NCBI RefSeq assembly: GCF_963677315.1
Contig: NZ_OY781939.1
Coordinates: forward strand, 1,426,001 to 1,490,000
DNA from: an uncultured Sphaerochaeta sp.
Lineage (GTDB): Bacteria; Spirochaetota; Spirochaetia; Sphaerochaetales; Sphaerochaetaceae
Length of the DNA stretch: 64,000 nt
Direction of reading: 5' to 3'
The position numbers and the translations under genes are program-made. The notes below the pieces were generated by a model. That model was not told the origin of the DNA and did no database searches. It was given only the letters and a program-made list of their open reading frames with translations. This document shows positions 53,263-62,364 of the stretch, in pieces (position 1 is the first letter of the stretch; the number at the start of each line of letters is the position of its first letter).

Positions 53263-53405
53263 AGACAATACTGCTTGCGAGTAAGTATACAGGTGGATTC
53301 TTACAATCTACATTACTGGTAGAATTAACTGTACGCCCCTTTCTACTACCAAATTCATCTCCGAAACCCTTCTCTCCCTTTCCTAATAATTTCCATGTTT
53401 TTTAA

Positions 53406-53458
53406 TTGACAACTGAATAAAGGTATTTTACCATACTGATAAGTGGAAACGTTTCAAC
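53406..53458 (+). promoter_or_regulatory. Promoter and operator of the LacI gene at 53478
   Basis: TTGACA (53406-53411) and TACCAT (53429-53434) are 17 bases apart. The 20-mer ATAAGTGGAAACGTTTCAAC (53439-53458), with central palindrome GAAACGTTTC, covers the expected start site. The identical 20-mer occurs before the importer operon at 54487. This suggests autoregulation. Confidence 0.8.
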
Positions 53459-53477
53459 TGAATAGGAGAATACAATT

Positions 53478-54470
53478 TTGCCAACTATCAAGGATGTAGC
53501 AAGAGATGCTGGCCTCGGTGTAGGAACTGTATCTCGCTACTTAAATGACAAGCCTGTGACAACAGAGAACCGACTAAGAATTGCCCAGTCAATAAAGAAA
53601 CTCGGGTATGAGCGGAATGAATTGGCACGCGGGCTTAAGACCAATAGATCTTTCGTTATTGGTGTAGTCATCCCTGATTTGACAGATATCTTTGCCACTA
53701 TGTTGGTTCAAACCATTGAGCAAGTCGCATATGACCACGGGTTCAACACCATTACGTGTGATTCACGGGGAGACGATAATCTTGAGAGGGAGAAGATCAA
53801 ATTATTGGTTCGTCGCGATGTAGATGGTCTGATAGTATTCCCCTCGAATGGTAAAGCAACTGCAGAAACCTACGGAAAACTTGATGTCCCCTTGGTACTG
53901 ATAAACAGCAACATCTCAGACTCAAAGTTCGACACTATCAGAAGTGATGATTTTGAGGCAGGGAAACAAGCTGGAAAGTATTTCTATGGGCTCGGACACC
54001 GCAGCGTTGCGGTCATTACACAGATGCGGCACCGACCTGGATATCTTCGTGCACAAGGGTTTTTCTCAGAATTCGGATCATCCATCGACAGCTCCTTACT
54101 CTATGATGGGGAGTTTTCAATCAAGGATGGGTACGATGCCATGAGAAAGATCATGGAGAATAGAACGGGAGAAATAACCGGAGTTTTCACTACAAACTAT
54201 TACACAACCATTGGTGTACTTCGATACTGCCGTGACAATCGAATAGAATTTCCCAGGGATATCTCTTTTATTGGCTTTGACAATATCGGGGCCATCCCTA
54301 TCCTCGGACCTCCCATTACCATCATTGAACAACCAATCGTTGAGATTGGCAAACAAGCGGTCAATCTCCTGATGCAGCAGATTGAACATCCAAATATTGA
54401 AGACAGAACACCGATAGAAATGTTACTGAAGACCCGATTGATCAAGGGCGATTCTGTAGCAGTACTGTAA
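53478..54470 (+). CDS. LacI-family transcriptional regulator
   Basis: Sugar-responsive regulator of 330 residues. The helix-turn-helix is at residues 3-22 (TIKDVARDAGLGVGTVSRYL), followed by the hinge KKLGYERNELARGLKTN and an effector domain with DISFIGFDNI near residue 255. The start is TTG 53478, directly before the conserved N-terminus and behind TAGGAG; no ATG fits better. Identical 20-base operators precede this gene and the importer operon that follows, so it probably controls both. Confidence 0.92.
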   Translation: MPTIKDVARDAGLGVGTVSRYLNDKPVTTENRLRIAQSIKKLGYERNELARGLKTNRSFVIGVVIPDLTDIFATMLVQTIEQVAYDHGFNTITCDSRGDDNLEREKIKLLVRRDVDGLIVFPSNGKATAETYGKLDVPLVLINSNISDSKFDTIRSDDFEAGKQAGKYFYGLGHRSVAVITQMRHRPGYLRAQGFFSEFGSSIDSSLLYDGEFSIKDGYDAMRKIMENRTGEITGVFTTNYYTTIGVLRYCRDNRIEFPRDISFIGFDNIGAIPILGPPITIIEQPIVEIGKQAVNLLMQQIEHPNIEDRTPIEMLLKTRLIKGDSVAVL

Positions 54471-54486
54471 GTGAGAATTTTTGGCA

Positions 54487-54506
54487 ATAAGTGGAAACGT
54501 TTCAAC
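54487..54506 (+). promoter_or_regulatory. LacI-type operator before the importer operon
   Basis: ATAAGTGGAAACGTTTCAAC, an exact copy of 53439-53458, lies 16 bases before the LplB-type permease start. TTGGCA directly upstream may be a -35 element, with a weak -10. Confidence 0.75.
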
Positions 54507-54522
54507 ATAAGGATATGAGCAT

Positions 54523-55440
54523 ATGAATGATTTGTACAAGAAGAAATCCCGGCTGATGATACAACACTGGCAACTATACCTGTTGTTGCTATTCCCGTTG
54601 GTAAATCTCATCATATTCAAATATCTCCCGATTCTTGGGTTGCAGATGGCTTTCAAGGATTTTCGGGTGAGCAAGGGTATGTGGGGAAGTCCCTGGGTAG
54701 GCATGAAGCACTTCATGGCGTTTTTCACGTCACCCAATTTCTGGTCGATTATCGGTAATACCATCGTATTGAGCGTTTATACCATCTTGGCATCCTTCCC
54801 ATTGGCAATTTTATTGGCAATAGGGATGAATGAACTTGCCAATGTACGGGCCAGAAAAACTGTGCAGTTCTTTACCTATGCTCCTTACTTCATCTCCACT
54901 GTGGTACTCGTTTCCATGATGATGCAGATGTTTGATCCCAGGATAGGAATACTGACGAAGGTATTGCAGGTCTTTGGATATCGTGGAGATAACTTGTTTG
55001 GTTCAACCTCTGCATTCCGGCATCTGTATGTTTGGTCGGGAATATGGCAACAGACTGGTTACAATGCAATTATCTATCTTGCAGCACTAACCAGTATCAA
55101 CCCGGAGCTCTATGATGCAGCACGTGTTGATGGTTGCTCAAAATGGCAAAGAATATGGCATATCGATCTTCCAGGCATACGCCCTACCATAATAATTCTG
55201 CTCATCCTGAATATGGGCTACATCATGAGTGTCGGATTCGAAAAAGTGTATCTGATGCAAAATCCGATGAATCTAGAAACGAGTGAAATCATTTCAACCT
55301 ATGTCTACCGGATCGGTTTGATCAACAGCGACTTCAGCTTTTCTACAGCAGTCGGCTTTTTCAATTCAATTATCAACCTTGTGCTCATGCTAACCGTAAA
55401 CAGAGTTGCACAAAAATTAGGAGATACCAGTCTATGGTAA
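54523..55440 (+). CDS. LplB/YteP-type ABC transporter permease
   Basis: Membrane subunit of 305 residues. KYLPILGLQMAFKDFRVSKG near residue 28 and the EAA loop DAARVDGCSKWQRIWHIDLP near residue 200 match its paralogue at 46794. It is the first gene of the importer operon and overlaps the next permease by 7 bases. Confidence 0.92.
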   Translation: MNDLYKKKSRLMIQHWQLYLLLLFPLVNLIIFKYLPILGLQMAFKDFRVSKGMWGSPWVGMKHFMAFFTSPNFWSIIGNTIVLSVYTILASFPLAILLAIGMNELANVRARKTVQFFTYAPYFISTVVLVSMMMQMFDPRIGILTKVLQVFGYRGDNLFGSTSAFRHLYVWSGIWQQTGYNAIIYLAALTSINPELYDAARVDGCSKWQRIWHIDLPGIRPTIIILLILNMGYIMSVGFEKVYLMQNPMNLETSEIISTYVYRIGLINSDFSFSTAVGFFNSIINLVLMLTVNRVAQKLGDTSLW

Positions 55441-56321
55441 GGAAACATTCATTCTCGGATCTATCATTCGATGTTGTGAACAAACTATTCTTGTTTTTTT
55501 GCACAATAGCAGTGGTGTATCCCATCATCTATATAGTAAGCAGCTCTTTTAGCAGCGCGAATTCTATCATCTCGGGAAGGGTGTGGCTGTTTCCTGTGGA
55601 ACCTAATCTGAAAGCCTATGAGGCGGTGTTCAAGAACAAACAGGTTATTGGCGGATATATGAACTCCATAATCTATACAGCAGGAGGAACAGTCATTAGT
55701 GTGGTTCTTACCATCGCGGCAGCCTACCCTCTTTCCAGAAAGTTCCTACCAGGAAGAAAATTCTTTACTGGAATGTTCATCTTCACCATGCTTTTTACCG
55801 GTGGCTTGATCCCTACGTATTTTGTAGTACGAAGTGTCGGCTTGATTGACACCCGTTGGGCTATCATGCTTCCAAATGCTTTAAGTGTCTGGAACTTAAT
55901 GGTTACCCTTACCTATTTCAAGAACTCACTTTCTGAAGAATTATTCGAGGCAGCAGTCATCGAAGGTGCAAGCGATATGCGTATGCTTCGTTCAATCGTG
56001 CTCCCGCTCTCGCAGGCCATCATCGCAGTAATTGCACTCTACTATGCCATCGGTTTGTGGAACTCGTACTTTGATGCATTGATCTATCTAAAATCCAGCG
56101 ACAAATTTCCCTTACAAATCATTTTAAGAAACATTCTCATTATCAATCAGGCAGATGTATCCATGGGTGCAGACATGGTTGCGATGGCGCGTCGCCAAGG
56201 AATGGCTGATGTCATGAAATATGCACTGATTGTTGTCTCTTCTGCACCGCTATTAATGATCTATCCCTTTGTACAAAAATATTTTGTAAAAGGGGTAATG
56301 CTCGGTTCAATCAAGGGATGA
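55434..56321 (+). CDS. LplC/YtcP-type ABC transporter permease
   Basis: Membrane subunit of 295 residues. SSANSIISGRVWLFPVEPN near residue 40 and the EAA loop EAAVIEGASDMRMLRSIVLP near residue 178 are typical. Its C-terminus KGVMLGSIKG matches the paralogue at 45901. Confidence 0.92.
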   Translation: MVRKHSFSDLSFDVVNKLFLFFCTIAVVYPIIYIVSSSFSSANSIISGRVWLFPVEPNLKAYEAVFKNKQVIGGYMNSIIYTAGGTVISVVLTIAAAYPLSRKFLPGRKFFTGMFIFTMLFTGGLIPTYFVVRSVGLIDTRWAIMLPNALSVWNLMVTLTYFKNSLSEELFEAAVIEGASDMRMLRSIVLPLSQAIIAVIALYYAIGLWNSYFDALIYLKSSDKFPLQIILRNILIINQADVSMGADMVAMARRQGMADVMKYALIVVSSAPLLMIYPFVQKYFVKGVMLGSIKG

Positions 56322-56357
56322 GAAAAATCATCCTAACGATATCCTAGGAGGAGTATC

Positions 56358-58070
56358 ATGAAAAAAGGAACAAAACATGTCGCCTTGGTCATGCTTCTGG
56401 TGCTGTTGGTCAGCTTCAGCTTGGCAGCACAAGGCAAAGGGGATGCAGCATCGGATGCCGAAGTTGTATCAGTAACCCCGGTAGGAACCTATCCGGTCGT
56501 CGAAAAACCAGTGACCTTGTCATTTCTGACATTACAGCCAGTCTATATCGAGAACTTTGAAACGAATAGATTTGCAAACTATTGGACAGAGAAAACAGGG
56601 GTCTCCATTGACTGGGAAACCATCCCCCGTGATGCAGTCAAGGAGAAACTCAATATCATCCTTGCTTCAGGGGATTATCCCGATGTGTTCTTTGGCTTGG
56701 GCAACCAAGAGCAAGGAATAGGCGTATCGCAGGAAATGACCTATGGAGTGCAGGAGCAGATGTTCCTCCCACTCAATGATCTCATCGACCAGTATATGCC
56801 TAACCTTTCCAAGTTGTTGGATGAGAGACCAGGAAGCAGACAATTCCTGACCGCTCCTGATGGCAATATCTACAGTCTGCCAGACTTCAATGAATGCTAC
56901 CACTGCAGCATGTCTCAGAAAATGTTCATTTATGAACCCTGGCTCGAAGAACTTGGATTGGATATGCCTACCACCACCGATGAACTGTATGAAGTTTTGG
57001 TTGCATTCCGTGATCGTGACCCTAATGGGAATGGCAAAAAAGATGAGATTCCCATGGCTGGTGCAGTTTCCGGATGGAACAACAATCCTGAGACGTTCCT
57101 GATTAATGCATTTACCTACACCAATCTAGTGGCATCGCTGGATGCCAATGTGAACACTGCAATAGGGTTCTATCGTGAAGGCGATACAATCAAAACCATG
57201 GTGAACACACCTGCTTACAAAAATGCACTGCACTATTTGGCAAAACTGTATTCAGAGGGATTGATCTATCCTGCAACGTACTCACAGGATTCCGATCAAT
57301 TGACCCAGTTGGTAGAAGGTCCTGAAGATCCAATAGTAGGAGTAGTAGCTGGTGGATATGGCGGTATGTTCTCAATTGTTGGTGGTGATCGATATCGTAA
57401 CTACCGTGCAATGGCTCCATTGCAGGGACCAGAAGGAGCACAATTTGTACGCTACTTCTTGCAGGCTCCTGTCATTGGTAATGTTGCAATTTCCAAAGAT
57501 AGTAAAAACCCCGCAGCTGTTGCACGTATGATTGACTTCCTCTACTCCGATGAAGGCACCCTGATGTCTAACTACGGTTTTGAGGGAGAAGGTTGGAGAT
57601 ATGCAAAAGAGGGGGAAGTCGGGCTCGATGGAAAACAGGCAATCTATAAACTGCTGAAACCCTGGAATGATATGGATCCCCAGAACGATTGCTTTGTAAT
57701 GTTGGGAGTCCGGGCCAATACGTCCAGAATGAGAAATGGGGAATCAGTTGATCCTAATACTGATCTCCACAGTGCTGAAGGTCTTGAAGCCTTGTTGTTC
57801 CAGATCACACAGCAACTGTATGAACCGTATGCACGACCAGAACTGGAAATCCCAACGCTGCGTTTCCTTGAGGACGAGGAACAGGCTTTTGCTTCCAAGC
57901 GTGTAGCTTATGCCAACTATGTTCGCCAGTCCTTGGTGAAGTTCATCACGGGTAATTGGGATGTGGATGCAGACTGGAACCAATATGTGGAAGGTCTCGC
58001 GAAACTTGATCTTGAGGGAATCCTTGCATTGAACCAGAAAGCTTACGACAGACAGAACGGATCAAATTAA
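56358..58070 (+). CDS. LplA-type oligosaccharide ABC transporter substrate-binding protein
   Basis: Large receptor of 570 residues with a leader ending FSLAAQGKGD. IILASGDYPDVFFGL near residue 103, RDPNGNGKKDEIPMAG near residue 220 and SQDSDQLTQLVE are shared with the paralogue at 44156. RBS GGAGGAGT precedes the ATG. The receptor follows the permeases in this operon, the reverse of the sugar importers at 4001 and 33560. A perfect GC-rich hairpin follows. Confidence 0.92.
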   Translation: MKKGTKHVALVMLLVLLVSFSLAAQGKGDAASDAEVVSVTPVGTYPVVEKPVTLSFLTLQPVYIENFETNRFANYWTEKTGVSIDWETIPRDAVKEKLNIILASGDYPDVFFGLGNQEQGIGVSQEMTYGVQEQMFLPLNDLIDQYMPNLSKLLDERPGSRQFLTAPDGNIYSLPDFNECYHCSMSQKMFIYEPWLEELGLDMPTTTDELYEVLVAFRDRDPNGNGKKDEIPMAGAVSGWNNNPETFLINAFTYTNLVASLDANVNTAIGFYREGDTIKTMVNTPAYKNALHYLAKLYSEGLIYPATYSQDSDQLTQLVEGPEDPIVGVVAGGYGGMFSIVGGDRYRNYRAMAPLQGPEGAQFVRYFLQAPVIGNVAISKDSKNPAAVARMIDFLYSDEGTLMSNYGFEGEGWRYAKEGEVGLDGKQAIYKLLKPWNDMDPQNDCFVMLGVRANTSRMRNGESVDPNTDLHSAEGLEALLFQITQQLYEPYARPELEIPTLRFLEDEEQAFASKRVAYANYVRQSLVKFITGNWDVDADWNQYVEGLAKLDLEGILALNQKAYDRQNGSN

Positions 58071-58100
58071 GCTAACAACATTCTCGCAAATCATCATTCG

Positions 58101-58131
58101 TTGAATGAGGGGGGCCTCCCCCCTCATTCAA
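58101..58131 (+). other. Intercistronic hairpin after the receptor gene
   Basis: A 14-bp perfect stem TTGAATGAGGGGGG / CCCCCCTCATTCAA with a 3-base loop and no T-run. It is the strongest hairpin in the window, placed between receptor and glycosidase-like genes. Confidence 0.75.
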
Positions 58132-58149
58132 CAGAGGACGTAACTAACC

Positions 58150-60162
58150 ATGTATAGTATCCCTTTCCGTCATATCCACCTCGATTTCCATACTTCTGGA
58201 TTAATCGAGGGCATTGGGAAAGACTTTTCAAAAGACCAATTCAAACAAGCCCTCAGGGCTGCACACGTTGATTCCATCACCTTATGTGCAAAATGCCATC
58301 ATGGATGGATGTACTATCCTTCCAATAAATTTCCTATGCATCCTCATCTCTCATTTGACCTGTTCGGGGAGATGCTTAGTGCTGCGAAGGAATTGGGAAT
58401 ATCAGTGGAGGCTTATCTCTCTGTAGGGTATGACGAGGTGATAGCTCTTGCTCAGAACCAGTATCTGATGAGAAAGCAAGATCAGAAGCTTGACTCCACA
58501 ACCGACTTTTTTACCCCAGGGTATCATCAGTTTTGCATGAATACCCCGTATCTTGGACGAATTTGTGATCAAATCGAGGAAGTACTCTCCAGGTATCAAG
58601 TCGATGGCATATTCCTCGATATTGTAGGAGTACGTACCTGCTACTGTGCATCATGCATGCAAACAGCCCAAGAACAAGGAATAGATCCAAGCGATGCTTC
58701 CAAAATGGAATCAATCTGGGAGCACACCTATATACACTATATCGAACAAGTCAAAAAGACTGTGGAGAGGGTGCAACCGGGCATCGAAATTTTCCACAAC
58801 AGCGGTCATATCAATCGTGGTCGACTTGACCTCATGCATGTAAATTCTCATCTGGAGTTGGAATCACTACCCTCCGGAGGATGGGGATACGACCACTTTC
58901 TCCTCTCCTCAAGATTTGTACAACATTTTGGGAAGCCCTACCTCGGTATGACAGGCCGTTTTCAGTTTGGATGGGGTGACTTTGGAGGGTACAAACATCC
59001 AAATGGAATGCGATATGAAGTATCTCGCTTTCTTGCAAATGGTGCTGGGTGTTCCATCGGAGACCAAATGCATCCATTCGGAAAACTTGAAGATGGACTC
59101 TATTCCATTATTGGCACCATCTACCAAGAAGTGGAAGCAAAGCAACCCTGGTGCACCGATGTAACTGCCGTTACGGAGATTGGGGTTCTTTCTACCGAGT
59201 CAGCAGGCAACTACCATATTGATGGGGTAAATGCATCACTCTTACAAGGCAGCAGTGATATCGGAGCTGTTAGGATCCTACAAGAAGGACATCTGTTGTT
59301 TGATATATTGTCAGCAAGCGACTCCTTTACTCCGTATAAAGTTATCATCCTTCCTGATCGGATCGCCTTGAGCGAAGAACTTGAAAATCGTTTGGATACA
59401 TATCTACAAAATGGAGGAAAAATTCTCGCGACGGGTATAAGTGGCATCAAGGAGAATGGAAAGCTCTCTAAACGTTTTGGGGTATACTGGAAAGGACAAA
59501 ACCAATCGATTCCCAACTATATTGAACCATGTTCTCCGGTGACTTCTCTCTCTAGTGATTCCTTCGTCATGTATCAAGGAAGCCAAGAAATTGAAATACT
59601 TGAAGGAGATTCCTCTACTATACTCGGATTCATACAGGAATCTTTCTTCAACCGAAGTGTGGAACATTTTTCCTCACATTACCACACAGCTAGTTCATTG
59701 GATCGGAAAGGTCCCGGAATGGTACAAAATGAGCAAACTATCTATGCTGTATGGAACTTCTTTTCAGAGTACGCATTGAAGGGTAATCTTGCAGCAAAAT
59801 ATCTGGTGCTTGAATCGCTTAAGAAGTTATTAGAGAGACCTATTATCAGCACCTCCTATCCTTCTCAAGTTGAACTCTCCATCATGGAGCAAAAAGGACT
59901 CTCCCGTTATGTAGTGCATATACTTCACGGCTCAAAGGTAGTACGCGGCAAGAATATGGAAGTAGTAGAAGATCATCTTCCTGTCCCTGCATCAGATATC
60001 GAAATACGAGTCGAACAACCTATTCATTCGGTCTATTTGGTTCCTACCGGGGAGAAAATTCTGTTTACATTTGTTAACGGAAGCGTCCGCTTCACGGTTC
60101 CTTCTTTCACATGCCACCAAATGATCTGTCTTTGCTATGGAGAGAATAATAATGAAGATTGA
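58150..60162 (+). CDS. Glycoside-hydrolase-like TIM-barrel protein with trimerisation-like domain
   Basis: The 670-residue protein has an N-terminal barrel resembling the uncharacterised 'hypothetical glycosyl hydrolase 6' family: FRHIHLDFHTSG at residues 6-17, then CAKCHHGWMYYPS, VDGIFLDIVG near residue 153 and a CYCASCMQ cysteine cluster. The middle part (about 340-440, LLFDILSASDSFTPYKVIILPD) resembles a beta-galactosidase trimerisation domain. No signal peptide is seen. It follows an oligosaccharide importer. The last four codons and stop lie inside cassette copy 2 and overlap cutC by 11 bases, so the cassette insertion may have changed its C-terminus. Activity unknown. Confidence 0.75.
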   Translation: MYSIPFRHIHLDFHTSGLIEGIGKDFSKDQFKQALRAAHVDSITLCAKCHHGWMYYPSNKFPMHPHLSFDLFGEMLSAAKELGISVEAYLSVGYDEVIALAQNQYLMRKQDQKLDSTTDFFTPGYHQFCMNTPYLGRICDQIEEVLSRYQVDGIFLDIVGVRTCYCASCMQTAQEQGIDPSDASKMESIWEHTYIHYIEQVKKTVERVQPGIEIFHNSGHINRGRLDLMHVNSHLELESLPSGGWGYDHFLLSSRFVQHFGKPYLGMTGRFQFGWGDFGGYKHPNGMRYEVSRFLANGAGCSIGDQMHPFGKLEDGLYSIIGTIYQEVEAKQPWCTDVTAVTEIGVLSTESAGNYHIDGVNASLLQGSSDIGAVRILQEGHLLFDILSASDSFTPYKVIILPDRIALSEELENRLDTYLQNGGKILATGISGIKENGKLSKRFGVYWKGQNQSIPNYIEPCSPVTSLSSDSFVMYQGSQEIEILEGDSSTILGFIQESFFNRSVEHFSSHYHTASSLDRKGPGMVQNEQTIYAVWNFFSEYALKGNLAAKYLVLESLKKLLERPIISTSYPSQVELSIMEQKGLSRYVVHILHGSKVVRGKNMEVVEDHLPVPASDIEIRVEQPIHSVYLVPTGEKILFTFVNGSVRFTVPSFTCHQMICLCYGENNNED

Positions 60163-60892
60163 AATTTGTCTGGAATCGATCGAGAGCGTAATCGCAGCAG
60201 AGCAAGGCGGGGCCGACCGCGTGGAGTTCTGCGCCGACCTGTTCGAGGGGGGCACCACCCCATCCTTGGGGGCCTTCAAGGCAGCCAGGGCCCACACCAC
60301 CATAGCCATGAATGTCATGGTCCGCCCCCGAGGCGGCGACTTCTGCTACTCGGACCTGGAGTTCGAGGCGATGAAGGAGGATGCAAGGCTCTTCCGTGAG
60401 GCAGGGGCTAACGGCATCGTCTTCGGTATCCTCACCCCCGACGGGGAGATCGACATGGAGCGCAGCAGACGGCTCATCGAGATCGCACGCCCCTGCTCGG
60501 TCACCTTCCACCGTGCCTTCGACATGAGCCGCGATGCCTCAAGATCCCTGGAGAAGCTCATCGAGCTCGGGGTCGACCGGGTGCTCACCAGCGGCCTGGA
60601 GGAGACCGTCACCGAGGGGCTGGAGACACTGAAAAGCCTAATTGGTCAGGCAGGCGAGCGCATCATCGTCATGCCGGGCTGCGGCATCACCGAAAGGAAC
60701 TTCACCAGGATCCAGGAAGCACTGGGGGCCAAGGAGTACCATGTGGCACTGGACGGCACCTACGAGTCCCGCATGACCTACAGGCCCGACCACATCTACA
60801 TGGGCGGAATGCTCCGCCAGACGGAGTTCAGCCTCAAGCACACCGACAAGGGCCGGGTGGGGACCGTGGTCTCCCACAAAGGGGGCAGGTGA
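60152..60892 (+). CDS. cutC: CutC-family protein, copy 2
   Basis: The 246-residue TIM-barrel protein is nearly identical to that at 49256-49996, with about two changes (AGANG for AGADG, and SRRLIE for SRQLIE). The frame extends 15 bases upstream to 60137 inside the glycosidase-like gene, but ATG 60152 matches copy 1. It is translationally coupled to the upstream gene by an 11-base overlap and to the M81 gene by a 1-base overlap. Confidence 0.88.
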   Translation: MKIEICLESIESVIAAEQGGADRVEFCADLFEGGTTPSLGAFKAARAHTTIAMNVMVRPRGGDFCYSDLEFEAMKEDARLFREAGANGIVFGILTPDGEIDMERSRRLIEIARPCSVTFHRAFDMSRDASRSLEKLIELGVDRVLTSGLEETVTEGLETLKSLIGQAGERIIVMPGCGITERNFTRIQEALGAKEYHVALDGTYESRMTYRPDHIYMGGMLRQTEFSLKHTDKGRVGTVVSHKGGR

Positions 60893-62364
60893 TGAAGGGA
60901 CGCGTCTTCGTGGGCGGGCTGCACCATGAGTCCGACACCTTCAACCCCATCATCACCTCCCGTGAGGAGATCTGGGTGAGCCGGAAGGAGGAGCTTTTCA
61001 CAAAGAAGGAGAGCTCAGCAAGCGGGATCATCAACACCCTCATCGCCGCAGGCTATGAGGTCATCCCCTCCCTGGTTGCTCGTGCCGTGCCCAACGGGGT
61101 GTGGGACAGAACATACTACCAGGAACTCAAGGAAGAACTGCTGCAGGACCTGAGGGATGCAGGGGAGCTTGATGCCATCTGCCTCTCCTTGCACGGCAGC
61201 ATGCGGGTTCAGGGCATCGGGGAGGCCGAGGGCGACCTGCTTGAGGCGGTGAGGCTCATACAGCCAGCCATCCCCATCCTCACCAGCCTGGACATGCATG
61301 CCACCCTTACCAGGCGCATGAGGAATGCAGCGGACGGGTTCGTGGGATACAAGTGCGCCCCGCATACCGATACCTATGAGACCGGCATCCACGCCGCCCT
61401 GATGGTCATCCGCACCCTGGAGTCAGGCAAGAGACCCACCATGGCAATGGTGAGGATCCCGATGCTCATCGCCGGGGAACAGAGCGAGACCAGCGTGGAG
61501 CCGATGAGGAGCCTCATCCAGGGGCTGAGGGAACGGGAGAAGGAAGAAGGCGTGCTTGCCTGTTCCTACACCCTCGGCTTCCCCTGGGCGGATGAGAGGG
61601 AGAACGCGGTGCATGCGGTGGTGGTGACCCAGGACGACCAAAAACGAGCCGATGAGCTAGCAAAGGAACTGGCTGCCATATTCTGGGGCCGGAGGGCCGA
61701 GTTCGGGTTCTACAACGAGACCAGGATGCCGGGCGATGCCATAAGGGCGACCAAGGAGTCGATTGCAGAGGGGGTGTACCCGGTGGTCATCAGCGACAGC
61801 GGGGACAACCCGACAGCAGGAGGGAGCGGGGATGTGACGAACTTCCTGCGCCTGATCTTGGACGACCCCGTCCTCTCCACACTTGACCCTCCCCTGCTCT
61901 ACCAGGGGTTCTATGACCCCCCTGTGGTGGCACAGGCCTTGCGCGAGGGGATTGGTGCTTCCTTCCACTGCTCGCTGGGAGCGAAGTTCGACAAAGAAAA
62001 GAGCAGCCCCATCGAGGCTGAGGCCAGGGTCATCTCCCTCAAGGGGAAGTGGGAAGGGGCGAACAACGCCGACCTTGCCCTCCTGGAGGTCGAAGGGGTG
62101 CATGTGGTGGTGGCAAGCAAGCATGTAGGATGCTACGACCCTGAGATGATGAGGATCCTCGGGGCTGAGCCGACAGGGTGCAAGGCAATCGTGGTGAAGC
62201 TGGGCTACCTGGAACCGGAGATACGCTCGATTGCAAAGCGGTCGATGATGGCTCTCACCACCGGCAGCACCGACGAGCTCTTCACCCGCCTGCCCTACAG
62301 GGAGCTCTCCAGGCCCATCTACCCGCTTGACGGGGAGTTCGATGCTGAGCTGGAATTGATCTGA
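60892..62364 (+). CDS. M81-family metallopeptidase (MlrC-like), copy 2
   Basis: The 490-residue twin of the protein at 49996-51468, with about 12 residue changes by eye. They include FTKK for LAKR near residue 36, PAIP for PSIP, and a cluster near residue 280 (PGDAIRATKESIAEGVYP). The presumed metal motifs HHESDTFNP, SLDMHATLT and APHTDTYETG are all unchanged, so both copies are probably active. GTG 60889 is an alternative start. Confidence 0.88.
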   Translation: MKGRVFVGGLHHESDTFNPIITSREEIWVSRKEELFTKKESSASGIINTLIAAGYEVIPSLVARAVPNGVWDRTYYQELKEELLQDLRDAGELDAICLSLHGSMRVQGIGEAEGDLLEAVRLIQPAIPILTSLDMHATLTRRMRNAADGFVGYKCAPHTDTYETGIHAALMVIRTLESGKRPTMAMVRIPMLIAGEQSETSVEPMRSLIQGLREREKEEGVLACSYTLGFPWADERENAVHAVVVTQDDQKRADELAKELAAIFWGRRAEFGFYNETRMPGDAIRATKESIAEGVYPVVISDSGDNPTAGGSGDVTNFLRLILDDPVLSTLDPPLLYQGFYDPPVVAQALREGIGASFHCSLGAKFDKEKSSPIEAEARVISLKGKWEGANNADLALLEVEGVHVVVASKHVGCYDPEMMRILGAEPTGCKAIVVKLGYLEPEIRSIAKRSMMALTTGSTDELFTRLPYRELSRPIYPLDGEFDAELELI

